Below are positions 53,448-61,963 of a DNA stretch of 64,000 bases, in pieces; positions within the stretch are counted from its first letter, which is position 1; each line of letters starts with the position of its first letter. Both the position numbers and the translations under genes were made by a program. The notes under the pieces are model-generated. The model worked only from the letters and a program-made list of their open reading frames with translations. It searched no databases and was not told the origin of the DNA. The stretch comes from Loktanella sp. 5RATIMAR09. GTDB taxonomy: Bacteria; Pseudomonadota; Alphaproteobacteria; Rhodobacterales; Rhodobacteraceae. Where the stretch lies: NCBI RefSeq assembly GCF_001419985.1, contig NZ_LJAL01000001.1:496001-560000 (forward strand), read 5' to 3'.

Positions 53448-55098
53448 GTTTCAGCTCGATCCGGCGGTTCTGGGCGCGCGCCTCTGGCGTGTCGGCAGGA
53501 TTCAGCGGTTGATATTCGCCAAACCCGTTTGCAGCCAGACGGCGCGGGTCAATCCCCAGATCGCTACTCATAAAGCGCACAACGGAAAGGGCGCGTGCTT
53601 GGCTCAGTTCCCAGTTATCGGCAAAGCGCGATCCGGCTCCGACGGGAATATTGTCGGTGTGGCCGTCAACGCGGATCACCCAATCAATGCCTTCGGGAAT
53701 ATCGTCCGCAATGCTGCGTAGAATATCGGCAATATTGGCAATTTCCGCTTCGCCTGCTGGCGAAAGATCGGCACTGCCCGGTTCAAAAAGCACCTCGGAT
53801 GCAAAGATGAAGCGATCACCCTCGATGCGGATCCGGTCCTGACCTTCAAGGATCTGGCGTAGCTCGCCAAAGAAGTCGGATTTGAAGCGTGACAGGTTCT
53901 CGGCCTCAGCGGCCAGCCTTTCGGCTTCTTCCTCCAGTCGCGCGGCCTCGGCCTCGAGCCTGATGCGTTCGGCCTCTTCCAATGCGCGTCTGCGCCGTTC
54001 TTCTGACACAACGCGGGCAAGGGCAGTGTTCAACTGCGCACCCAAGGTTTCGATCTGAACTTGCGCCTCGCGGTCGGCCTCTTCTGCGAGGTTGAGCAAG
54101 GATTGCAGATTGCCCACTTGCGTGCGCAATTCGGTGACCTGTTCATTCAGCAAAGTCACCTGACGCTGGCTTTCGGCAGACAACGCCTCTTGCGCCGCAA
54201 GTTCCTCATTCGCGAGGGCCAGAAGGGCCGCCTGACGTTCCGCTTCGCTCGCCTCCTCGCCCAGATTGCCTTGCAGTTCTTCTAGCTCGGTGACCAGTGT
54301 CGCGTTCCGCGCATCAAGTTCGGCCTGTGCTGCGCGCGCGGCGGCCAGCAGGGTCAGTGTGTTCTCTGCTTCTTGCCGCTGCCGCTCGAGATTGAGGGTC
54401 ATTGCCGTCAGTTCGGTGTCGGCATTTGCCAGCCTTTCGCGCAGTGCTTGGGCAGCGGCGGCGCTGGTCAGTTGATCGGCCTCCAGCGCCGTAATGCGTG
54501 CTGTATTGGCGTCATTTTCGGTTTCCAGATCAGCGACCAGTGCCTCCAGCGCTTCGCGGCGGGCGGCGGCCAGTCGCGCGGCCTCGGCCCCTGCGTCGAT
54601 TTCAGTGCGGGCCTGTGCAAGGGCAAGGTTCAGTGCCTCTTGCTGCGTCAGCAATCGGTCCTGCTCGGCTTCCAACCCCGCGATATCTGCAAGCGCGTCG
54701 CGGCGTTCGCTTAGAAGTCCGGCGACCTGTGCCTCGAACTGCGTGATTTGGGTTTGCGCCTGCGCCAGTGCCTGATCCTGTGCATCGCGTTCTGCGATGA
54801 GGGCCGCAATCCGCCCTGCCTGCCGCGCGGCCTCGGCGTTGGCGGCGTCAAGATCGGCAGTGAGTGACGCATTGGTATCACGCGCAAGTCCGAGTGTGGC
54901 TGTCAGTGCGGCAACCTCATTGTTCAGCGCATCCAGCGCGGTTTCCTGACCTGTGATCTGTTGGCGCAGCACAAACTGGATTACCATAAAGATCGTCAGC
55001 ACGAACATCAGGACCAGCAAAAGTCCGGTCATCGCATCCACGAAACCCGGCCAGATCGCGTTTTGAAAACGGTTCGATGATCTGCGGCTGAGCGCCAT
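53434..55098 (-). CDS. MotB/OmpA-like protein with long periplasmic coiled coil
   Basis: A protein of 554 aa. One N-terminal membrane helix with a likely proton-carrying Asp (WPGFVDAMTGLLLVLMFVLT) is followed by about 350 residues of heptad-rich coiled coil. The end is an OmpA-type peptidoglycan-binding domain with FEPGSADLSP, RVDGHTDNIPVGAGSRFADN and ELSQARALSVVRFM. It starts 4 bases after the MotA/ExbB-like partner gene. Together they form a stator-like motor that spans from membrane to cell wall. This pair is, from memory, common in Rhodobacterales; its work is not known. It is separate from the flagellar motB at 61044. Confidence 0.82.
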   Translation of the reverse strand: MALSRRSSNRFQNAIWPGFVDAMTGLLLVLMFVLTIFMVIQFVLRQQITGQETALDALNNEVAALTATLGLARDTNASLTADLDAANAEAARQAGRIAALIAERDAQDQALAQAQTQITQFEAQVAGLLSERRDALADIAGLEAEQDRLLTQQEALNLALAQARTEIDAGAEAARLAAARREALEALVADLETENDANTARITALEADQLTSAAAAQALRERLANADTELTAMTLNLERQRQEAENTLTLLAAARAAQAELDARNATLVTELEELQGNLGEEASEAERQAALLALANEELAAQEALSAESQRQVTLLNEQVTELRTQVGNLQSLLNLAEEADREAQVQIETLGAQLNTALARVVSEERRRRALEEAERIRLEAEAARLEEEAERLAAEAENLSRFKSDFFGELRQILEGQDRIRIEGDRFIFASEVLFEPGSADLSPAGEAEIANIADILRSIADDIPEGIDWVIRVDGHTDNIPVGAGSRFADNWELSQARALSVVRFMSSDLGIDPRRLAANGFGEYQPLNPADTPEARAQNRRIELKLTER

Positions 55099-55101
55099 GG
55101 A

Positions 55102-56268
55102 TCAGCCTCTGTCCTTGATCGCATTCGCCAGATTGGCGATTTCGTTGCGCAGGTCGCCGACACTTTCCTGACGGCCCGCCGACATCTCTTCCAGAATGCG
55201 CAGCAGTTGCACGTCGATAGAGCGCAGGCGCATCCGGCTTTCGGCATCAATGCCTTCCATGCCGCTGTCGTCCAGTTTCTGGATCAGCGCCTCTTGGCCC
55301 AGTGCGACACGTTCAAGCATCTCCGATGTTGCATTGGCACTATTGCTTTGCACCATCCGCTCGATCGCTGTTGCGAGCGCGTTGAATTTCTTGTCGTTCT
55401 CTTCGCGGTCGGCATCTGTCTGGCCCATCATCATCTGTATGGTGTCCATCAGCTCGCCCAGCTGTTCAACAAAGGGACCCATCGCGCTGAGGTCGGCGCC
55501 AAGGACGCCTTCTTCGCCATCAATGCCGACGCGGGTGATTGTGGATAGCCATTCTTCGAGTTCGCGGTAGAACCGGTTTTGCCCGTGGCCTGCAAAGAGT
55601 TCCAGCAGCCCGACAATCAATGATCCGGCAAGCCCGAGAAGCGAGCTTGAGAAAGCCGTACCCATACCGCCCAACTGTGCCTCGAGGCCCGATTGCAGGC
55701 GGGCAAAAATATCCGCACCGCTTTCCCCTTCGCCGGGGTTGAGCGAGCTTATGGTTTCAACAAGTGCCGGCACGGTCGTGGCAAGCCCATAGAATGTACC
55801 CAAAAGGCCAAGGAAAATCAGGACATTGCCAATATAACGTGTGATTTCGCGATCTTCGTCGATCCGTTGCGCGACGGAATCAAGGATAGACCGGCCAGAT
55901 GTCGATGAAACCTGCGTGCGCGCCCCGCGTGAGCGCAAGAGCGTGGCAAGCGGCGCAAGAAGCGAAGGGGCCGCGCTATACGAATGCCCGCCTTGTTCCC
56001 GTGCGAACCGTTCGATCCAGCGCACTGAATTCATCAATACAAAGACCTGGTTAAAGCAGGACAGCACGCCCAGCACGAAGACCCCGAGGATGACCCCGTT
56101 CAGGTAGGGGTTTGTCTGATAGATCCCTGTGATCTGCTCGAGCCCAAGATAAAAGCCCGCGCCGACCAGCCCGATCACGGTCAGCATGAAAAGAAGCTGA
56201 CGAATGGGCAGCGTAAACTGCGGTTGTGGTTTGGGTTCCCGTTTGTCCGACACGGATGGGCGCCTCAT
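55102..56268 (-). CDS. MotA/TolQ/ExbB-family proton channel protein
   Basis: About 388 aa. Two N-terminal helices (LLFMLTVIGLVGAGFYLGL; GVILGVFVLGVLSCFNQVFV), a cytosolic part and two more helices (YIGNVLIFLGLLGTFYGLAT; AFSSSLLGLAGSLIVGLLEL), which carry the GTFYGL pattern of the MotA/ExbB family. The C-terminal third is soluble. Start uncertain: ATG 56268 is used, with ATGs at 56283 and 56292 in frame. The MotB-like partner follows directly. Confidence 0.82.
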   Translation of the reverse strand: MRRPSVSDKREPKPQPQFTLPIRQLLFMLTVIGLVGAGFYLGLEQITGIYQTNPYLNGVILGVFVLGVLSCFNQVFVLMNSVRWIERFAREQGGHSYSAAPSLLAPLATLLRSRGARTQVSSTSGRSILDSVAQRIDEDREITRYIGNVLIFLGLLGTFYGLATTVPALVETISSLNPGEGESGADIFARLQSGLEAQLGGMGTAFSSSLLGLAGSLIVGLLELFAGHGQNRFYRELEEWLSTITRVGIDGEEGVLGADLSAMGPFVEQLGELMDTIQMMMGQTDADREENDKKFNALATAIERMVQSNSANATSEMLERVALGQEALIQKLDDSGMEGIDAESRMRLRSIDVQLLRILEEMSAGRQESVGDLRNEIANLANAIKDRG

Positions 56269-56341
56269 ATTGTGTGACTGCATCGCTCGCATAACACCAT
56301 ATGGCTGAACTTGCGCAAACCCAAACAAATTCGGGGTTTGA

Positions 56342-56872
56342 CTATGTTGCCGTCAAAGCACGCACACGCGCGACCAACCAATCCATATCGGTGTCTTTGA
56401 TCCCAAGCTCTGCGAGGTGGCTCGCGGTATTGTAGAGATATTCCGTATTCGGCCCGCGCCCGCCCACAGCACGAGCAATCATATGCGCCTGTCTTTCGAG
56501 GTCGAACTGGCAATACTGCGCGTGATCGCGTTCGATCACGTAGGTTAATGCCTGTAATGGCGCGCCTTGGTCGTCGATCAGGTTAACGGTTTCTTCGTAA
56601 TAGGCAGACGAAATAAGCTCGCGTTCACGCAGTTGCGCCAGAACCGTATCTGTCTCGTCTTCGGCCACCTCAAAGGCCACGCCGGTGCATTGCCCGCCCG
56701 CTTGGGCATCAAGCGCAAGCACAAGGCCTGGATCATCCTCGGTGCCGCGATGGTGGATGCTGAGCATGCAAAAACTGCGGTGATAGTCAGGCAGCCGCGC
56801 CTTGACTTGACGTACCGGCGTGAAACCGGGGTTCCACAAAAGTGAACCATATCCGAAAACCCATAGTGCCAT
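56342..56872 (-). CDS. Gamma-glutamylcyclotransferase (ChaC-like)
   Basis: A protein of 176 aa. The ChaC start WVFGYGSLLWNPGF, then FCMLSIHHRGTEDDPGLVLA and a Glu-rich active-site region YYEETVNLIDDQG. ChaC enzymes release 5-oxoproline from glutathione. ATG 56872 is chosen because the family begins just before WVFGYGS and GAAGGG lies upstream. It lies 54 bases after idi on the same strand and may be read through from the bchG operon. Confidence 0.85.
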   Translation of the reverse strand: MALWVFGYGSLLWNPGFTPVRQVKARLPDYHRSFCMLSIHHRGTEDDPGLVLALDAQAGGQCTGVAFEVAEDETDTVLAQLRERELISSAYYEETVNLIDDQGAPLQALTYVIERDHAQYCQFDLERQAHMIARAVGGRGPNTEYLYNTASHLAELGIKDTDMDWLVARVRALTAT

Positions 56873-56926
56873 GGCGCGTGTCCCTTCGTTGAACACGCCC
56901 ATAACACTGGTTTGCAGGAAACGGAA

Positions 56927-57460
56927 CTAGACCGCGCGGAGCAGGTCACCAAAGATCGCAGTGGTGTGATCTTGCAGGTAAATCCGTAGCCATGGCGTGT
57001 ATTGCGCGGGGTGCCGCGCCACGTCGGCAGAGAGTTCGTAAAAATCGACCCAGCGGGTGTCCATCACCTCTTCGGGGTTGGGTTTGACGGCCAGATTATT
57101 AGGGGCGTCCGCCACAAAGACCTCGACAACCTCATGTTCGATCAATCCGCCGCCCACATCGGCCCGATACTCGATCTGGTCACGATGGGATGGATAAAGC
57201 CCTTTGATGCCCAGTTCTTCGTCCAGACGCCGCATCGCGCAATCGGTCGGATCTTCGTCCCATTCGGGGTGGGTGCAGCATGTGTTCGCCCACAGCCCCG
57301 GCGTATGGTATTTGCCCATCGCGCGCTGCTGGATCAAGACGCGGCCACGGTTGATCACAAAGACACTGACCGCCTTGTGCTTGAGTCCCCGCACATGCGC
57401 ATCCAGTTTCTCAACCGGTTTGAGTTTGCCGTTCTCCCAGGCCGGGATCATGATCGTCAT
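56927..57460 (-). CDS. idi: Isopentenyl-diphosphate delta-isomerase (type I)
   Basis: A protein of 177 aa, Nudix fold. Active-site Cys in GLWANTCCTHPEWDEDP, Nudix box region AMRRLDEELGIKG, and the catalytic Glu in GLIEHEVVEVFVAD. It interconverts IPP and DMAPP for GGPP synthesis. The ATG overlaps the bchP stop by four bases, placing it at the end of the bchG-bch2-bchP-idi operon, as in Rhodobacter. Confidence 0.94.
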   Translation of the reverse strand: MTIMIPAWENGKLKPVEKLDAHVRGLKHKAVSVFVINRGRVLIQQRAMGKYHTPGLWANTCCTHPEWDEDPTDCAMRRLDEELGIKGLYPSHRDQIEYRADVGGGLIEHEVVEVFVADAPNNLAVKPNPEEVMDTRWVDFYELSADVARHPAQYTPWLRIYLQDHTTAIFGDLLRAV

Positions 57461-58638
57461 GTGCGCAACGGTGAAACCAGTCGCGTCAGGTGCGCGAGGT
57501 TCTTGATGCCGATTTTGAGGTGAGCCATGGGCCGCGCCTTTACAAGTTTCTTGTTCATATATGCCTCAAACGTCAGCTTTTGCACGTCTACATCATGACA
57601 CAGGGAGACAAACCGCTCACGCCGCTCGTCGCTGCGGTAATAGGCGTTTTGCATCGCGCCCAAAACCCGGAAAACCTGTTTGTGTTCGCGCATGAAGAGT
57701 TTGCGCGCCAGTTGCAAATCTTTTACGCGCCCTGATGCCAAAGTAGCCGCTGCTGCAGTGGCCGCAACACGTCCGCCGACCATCGCATAGTAGATGCCTT
57801 CGCCGGATGAGGGGGCGACGACGCCCGCCGCATCGCCCGCCAGCACAACGTCTCTGCCGTTGTCCCAGCAATCCAGCGGTTTGAGAGGGATCGGTGCGCC
57901 TTCTTTGCGGATCGTTTTGCAATCGGTCAGCCCCGATGCCGCGCGCAGATCGGCAGTGGCCTGTTTGACGTCCACGGATTTGATCAAAGACCCCATGCCC
58001 ACGCTGGCTTGCGCGCCGTGGGGAAAGACCCAGCCATAGAAGTCAGGCGAGATTCGGCCATCATAGATCACATCGCAGCGTGCGGGATCGTAGGTGGCGG
58101 TTGCCGCCGGTGCTTCGATGATCTCGTGGTAGGCGATCACATAAGGGATTTTATCGCCGTCCTTGATCTCGGCCCGCGCCACGTTTGAGCGTGCGCCGTC
58201 AGCGCCGATGACCAGCTTTGCCGTCAGCTTCATTTCATTGCCGCTGACCTTGTCGCGGTACACCACATGGGTGCCGTCCGCATCACGTTCAATCTTGGTG
58301 AAAGTCCCTGTGTAACGATGCGCGCCCGCATCTTTGGCCCGCTTGCGCAGGAATTCGTCGAAATGTTCGCGATCAACCATGCCGACATAGCCGTTCTCGA
58401 TCGGGATATCGACCTGCCGTCCGGTGGGCGAGATCATGCGCGCGGTATTCACCTTGGCCACGATCTGTGCGTCGGGGATAAAGAAATCTTCGATCAGACG
58501 CGGTGGAACAGCGCCCCCACAAGGTTTGATCCGCCCGTCACGGTCGATAAAGGCGACCTTGTGACCGGACCGTGCAAGGTCCTCTGCGGCAGTGGCCCCT
58601 GACGGGCCTCCGCCCACGACAACGACGTCATATTGCAT
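57457..58638 (-). CDS. bchP: Geranylgeranyl diphosphate/bacteriochlorophyll reductase
   Basis: A protein of 393 aa. FAD motif VVVVGGGPSGATAAEDLARS, then DRDGRIKPCGGAVPPRLIED, GADGARSNVARAEI and VVLAGDAAGVVAPSSGEGIY, all typical of BchP/ChlP. It reduces the geranylgeranyl tail to phytyl in three steps. It starts 4 bases after bch2 and is coupled to idi. Confidence 0.95.
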   Translation of the reverse strand: MQYDVVVVGGGPSGATAAEDLARSGHKVAFIDRDGRIKPCGGAVPPRLIEDFFIPDAQIVAKVNTARMISPTGRQVDIPIENGYVGMVDREHFDEFLRKRAKDAGAHRYTGTFTKIERDADGTHVVYRDKVSGNEMKLTAKLVIGADGARSNVARAEIKDGDKIPYVIAYHEIIEAPAATATYDPARCDVIYDGRISPDFYGWVFPHGAQASVGMGSLIKSVDVKQATADLRAASGLTDCKTIRKEGAPIPLKPLDCWDNGRDVVLAGDAAGVVAPSSGEGIYYAMVGGRVAATAAAATLASGRVKDLQLARKLFMREHKQVFRVLGAMQNAYYRSDERRERFVSLCHDVDVQKLTFEAYMNKKLVKARPMAHLKIGIKNLAHLTRLVSPLRT

Positions 58639-58641
58639 GTG

Positions 58642-59922
58642 CTATTCTCCCGGAACGAGCGTGGCGGATGGCATTTTGCGATCCATGATTTTGGCTGCCA
58701 TGGCGGCGGCGGCGATAAAGATGGCGGCTTCAGCGATGAACACGATCCCGAAGGCCTGGGTGTCGGTCATGGTGACGCGCAAGACATCAACCAGACCTGC
58801 GCCTACCAATCCGCCAAAACCGGCGGCGATGGCCTGTGCCGCGCCCCAAAGCCCCATACGGGTGCCTTCGCGGCGTGCGGCCCCTGCCGCAGCAAGCGCC
58901 ATCATCGAGCCAATGGCTGCGACAGCAAACATCCCGTTAAAGAACCCCAGCAGGACGACTGCGGGAACAAGCGGAGCAGTTGGGCCGATGGGCCCGAGGA
59001 ATGTGATGAGGATCAGCGCTGCGGCAGAGCCGACACAGCCCGTCATGACCCAGTTGCGCAATGCGCCGATCTTGAAGCCAGTGGCCAGTATACCGACGGC
59101 GAGCATGCCGATGAACACACCGCCGTTTTGCGCGCCCGAAAGCGAGGTCGATTGCCCCGGCGTAAAGCCGAAGACGAGGCCGGCGTAGGGTTCAAGGATC
59201 AGTTCCTGCATGAAGTAGGCGGTCATCGACAGGAAGACGAAGATCGTGAAATTGCGCGCTTTGCGTTCGGACCAGACCTCTTTCAGCCCCTCCATGAAGG
59301 GTGTCGGATCCGGCTCGCGCACGGCAATCAGATTGCGTTCGATCCGGAATACGGCAAGGCAGGTCACAAGTGTTGCGATGGTCACAACGAAGCCCACGAT
59401 CTCGATCAAGAGCAGCGGCGTGTAGGGGTCAATCAATTGCCCCACGATCCCTGCGGTCATTGCGATGCCAAAGATCATCATCAGCCACGTAATCGTGGCG
59501 GCGGCCGCACGCCGGTGCGGTGCTGTGGTAGTAGCCAGCAGTGCCAGTAGAGATGTGCCTGACGCGCCAACGCCAAGGCCGATCAGCGTGTATGCGACGA
59601 TTGAAACGGTCAAACCAAGTGCAAAGGATTGCGCGAAGGCCAGCACCCCGCAAGCCGCAGTGAAAGCACCGAGCGCAAGCGCCACCATCCCGCCGATAAT
59701 CCAGCGTGTCCGGTGCCCGCCGGTATCCGAGTAGAACCCCCAATGCGGGCGCGTCAGTTGAATACCGTAGTGCAAGCCGACCAAAAGCCCCGGCAGGATC
59801 GCTGGCAGTGAGAGTTCCACCACCATCAGCCGGTTCAATGTGGATGTCGTCAGGACGACAATCGCCCCCAATGCCATTTGCACAAAACCAAGTCTGATAA
59901 TCTGGAACCATGAAAGTGTCAT
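58642..59922 (-). CDS. bch2: PucC-family MFS transporter, Bch2 (ORF428 type)
   Basis: A protein of 426 aa with 12 membrane helices, BCD/PucC family. Motifs: GLLVGLHYGIQLTRPHWGFY, GHRTRWIIGGM and EPYAGLVFGFTPGQSTSLSG. The gene lies between bchG and bchP as ORF428 does in Rhodobacter. PucC-type proteins are thought to handle bacteriochlorophyll delivery or antenna assembly. ATG 59922 is chosen, right beside the bchG stop. Confidence 0.88.
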   Translation of the reverse strand: MTLSWFQIIRLGFVQMALGAIVVLTTSTLNRLMVVELSLPAILPGLLVGLHYGIQLTRPHWGFYSDTGGHRTRWIIGGMVALALGAFTAACGVLAFAQSFALGLTVSIVAYTLIGLGVGASGTSLLALLATTTAPHRRAAAATITWLMMIFGIAMTAGIVGQLIDPYTPLLLIEIVGFVVTIATLVTCLAVFRIERNLIAVREPDPTPFMEGLKEVWSERKARNFTIFVFLSMTAYFMQELILEPYAGLVFGFTPGQSTSLSGAQNGGVFIGMLAVGILATGFKIGALRNWVMTGCVGSAAALILITFLGPIGPTAPLVPAVVLLGFFNGMFAVAAIGSMMALAAAGAARREGTRMGLWGAAQAIAAGFGGLVGAGLVDVLRVTMTDTQAFGIVFIAEAAIFIAAAAMAAKIMDRKMPSATLVPGE

Positions 59923-59923
59923 A

Positions 59924-60838
59924 TCAGCCTCCAATGCTCCGCAAGGCAACGGCGCTGATCATCATGCCGCTGATGTAGAACAGAATACCCATGCCCTGAT
60001 ACCAGGGCGTCTTGCCTTCGGGATCGCACAGCAGAACGCGCATGGCCCCCAGTTGTACCGCCAGCATCGCCAGAACGCCCAATGCAAAACCGGGCTTGTC
60101 CCAATAGGTCAGCAGGCCGATGACGATGACCTGCGGCACGGCCATGATCCAGCAGGCAACCTGCGCGGCGCGCGCGGGCCCAAGTGTGACAGGCAGCGAT
60201 CGCAGACCGGTCGCGCGGTCGCCTTCGATGGCTTTGAAATCATTCAGCGTCATGATCCCATGCGCGCCGACGCCGTAAAGCACCGCGATCAGGATGACCT
60301 GCGGGCTGGGTGCGCCAGCGGCGACAACAGCAGCACCAGTGATCCATGGCAGGGTTTCATAAGCGAGGCCGCAAAGCCCCGGCCCCCACCAGCCGGATTT
60401 CTTGGCGCGGATCGGCTCGGCGGAATAGGCCCAAGCCGCGGCAATGGCCAAAATCGTTGCGCCAAAGCCCCAAGGGCCCAGCTGATACCCGACCGCCAGC
60501 CCCAACACAGTCATTGCAAGCGCGATATAAAGGCCCCAACGTCCGGGAATACGCCCCGAAGGAATCGGGCGATCCGGTTCGTTGATGGCATCGACGTGAC
60601 GGTCGCACCAATCATTCGCGGCCTGCGACATGCCGCAGACGATCGGGCCGGCGAGCACGACGCCCAAGACGACTAAAAACCATTGACCAGAGGGGCTTAT
60701 GCCCGATGACACGACGCCGCACAGATAGGCCCACATCGGTGGAAACCAGGTCACAGGTTTGATCAGCCGCAGCATTGCGCGGGGCTCGGGCCAGCGGCGT
60801 ATGACTGGTTCAATATGTAAATCTGACGTTACACTCAT
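59924..60838 (-). CDS. bchG: Bacteriochlorophyll synthase
   Basis: A protein of 304 aa, UbiA-type prenyltransferase with eight to nine helices. First Asp-rich motif MSQAANDWCDRHVDAINEPD, second GIMTLNDFKAIEGDRATGLR, and the ChlG/BchG start MLRLIKPVTWFPPMWAYLCG. It joins geranylgeranyl diphosphate to bacteriochlorophyllide a. ATG 60838 matches the length of relatives. A PpsR box covers its first codons and two more lie upstream. Confidence 0.95.
   Translation of the reverse strand: MSVTSDLHIEPVIRRWPEPRAMLRLIKPVTWFPPMWAYLCGVVSSGISPSGQWFLVVLGVVLAGPIVCGMSQAANDWCDRHVDAINEPDRPIPSGRIPGRWGLYIALAMTVLGLAVGYQLGPWGFGATILAIAAAWAYSAEPIRAKKSGWWGPGLCGLAYETLPWITGAAVVAAGAPSPQVILIAVLYGVGAHGIMTLNDFKAIEGDRATGLRSLPVTLGPARAAQVACWIMAVPQVIVIGLLTYWDKPGFALGVLAMLAVQLGAMRVLLCDPEGKTPWYQGMGILFYISGMMISAVALRSIGG
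60816..60833. promoter_or_regulatory. PpsR/CrtJ box 1 (bchG)
   Basis: TGTAAATCTGACGTTACA fits TGT-N12-ACA. It lies inside the first codons of bchG and is 7 bases from box 2. Confidence 0.75.
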
Positions 60839-60840
60839 AA

Positions 60841-60858
60841 TGTCAGTTTAATGTGACA
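60841..60858. promoter_or_regulatory. PpsR/CrtJ box 2 (bchG)
   Basis: TGTCAGTTTAATGTGACA fits TGT-N12-ACA and starts 3 bases upstream of the bchG ATG. Confidence 0.82.
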
Positions 60859-60875
60859 TGCGGCGTTTGGGCAAG

Positions 60876-60893
60876 TGTAAAGGTCAGTTGACA
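60876..60893. promoter_or_regulatory. PpsR/CrtJ box 3 (bchG)
   Basis: TGTAAAGGTCAGTTGACA fits TGT-N12-ACA, 17 bases from box 2 and about 150 bases from the divergent motB start. Confidence 0.8.
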
Positions 60894-61043
60894 CTGCGCC
60901 ATCTTGTCACCAGGCGCGGCAGGCTCCTTGATGCGCCTGCCGGGCCCACAAAGCGCGTTTGTTTTTCATCGAATTGTTTCATTAAGCCTGCTTTCACTTC
61001 TGCCCCTCTATGCCCGTTCCGGGTGACAACATGAGGTAGCGAG

Positions 61044-61862
61044 ATGAGCACAGGAACAAACGCGCCAACAATTATCAAACGCAAGAAGGTGATCGCCGGT
61101 GGGGGGCACCACGGTGGTGCCTGGAAGGTCGCATATGCCGATTTCGTCACAGCGATGATGGCGTTCTTTATGCTGATGTGGTTGCTTAACGCCACAACCG
61201 AGCAGCAGCGCAAGGGTTTGGCGGATTACTTTTCGCCAACAATTCCCATCAACCGCATTTCAGGCGGCGGGTCCGGTGCGTTTGGCGGCGACAATATCTT
61301 TACCGAAAATACCTTGGCACAAAGTGGCACTGGGATCGGCGCGCCGTCGCGCAGTGAAAGCGAGACCGAGGCAGACGCCGTGGCGGCAGCCCAAGTCGCG
61401 GCCCTGCGCGAAATCGAAGCAGTACTTTTGGGGCAGGGCGGTGAAAGCATGCTGTCCGATCAGGCGCTACGCCACATCATTACCCGCCTCACGGATGAGG
61501 GCCTTGTGATCGAGATATTTGATCTGCCCGATGTTACGCTCTTTGTTGATGACACGGTCGTCCCCAATCCGGTGACTGCAGAGATTGCCGCGATCATGGC
61601 GCGGCTGTTTCGAACTGTCCGCAATGGTGTCGCGATCGAAGGGCATCTCAGCGCCAAGTCCGTCCTGAAGATCGACAACCCTGTGTGGGAACTGTCAACC
61701 GGCAGGGCCGCCCAGATGCGCCTGCTGCTGCAAAGTGGCGGTCTCGATCCAATGCGCATTGTTCGCCAGACGGGTGCGGGCGACCGCGATCCGGCCGTCC
61801 GCGACACGACTGCCCCGCGCAACAACCGTATTGAGGTCATCCTGCTGCGTTCAGACCGCTAG
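61044..61862 (+). CDS. motB: Flagellar motor protein MotB
   Basis: A protein of 272 aa. The single helix carries the proton-binding Asp in WKVAYADFVTAMMAFFMLMW. A linker of about 90 residues leads to an OmpA-like domain (IEGHLSAKSVLKIDNPVWEL; STGRAAQMRLLL) ending in APRNNRIEVILL. Stator subunit anchored to peptidoglycan; motA is not beside it in the window. ATG 61044 follows GAGGTAGCGAG. It is divergent from bchG. Confidence 0.92.
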   Translation: MSTGTNAPTIIKRKKVIAGGGHHGGAWKVAYADFVTAMMAFFMLMWLLNATTEQQRKGLADYFSPTIPINRISGGGSGAFGGDNIFTENTLAQSGTGIGAPSRSESETEADAVAAAQVAALREIEAVLLGQGGESMLSDQALRHIITRLTDEGLVIEIFDLPDVTLFVDDTVVPNPVTAEIAAIMARLFRTVRNGVAIEGHLSAKSVLKIDNPVWELSTGRAAQMRLLLQSGGLDPMRIVRQTGAGDRDPAVRDTTAPRNNRIEVILLRSDR

Positions 61863-61963
61863 GGCGATATCATTCTAATTTTAGTCATTAGGGGGGCGTT
61901 AAGGCGCGGGGCTTAGGGGTGGTGTGAACATTAGTCATCTCTGACGCAGAAAGGCTCATCTAT

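Noticed and set aside
53434..56268. Zorya-type defence (ZorA/ZorB-like pair)
   Set aside because: The MotA-like and MotB-like order and the coiled coil recall ZorAB, but the coiled coil is in the MotB-like partner, and no ZorC/D/E, helicase or nuclease lies nearby. Neighbours are housekeeping genes.
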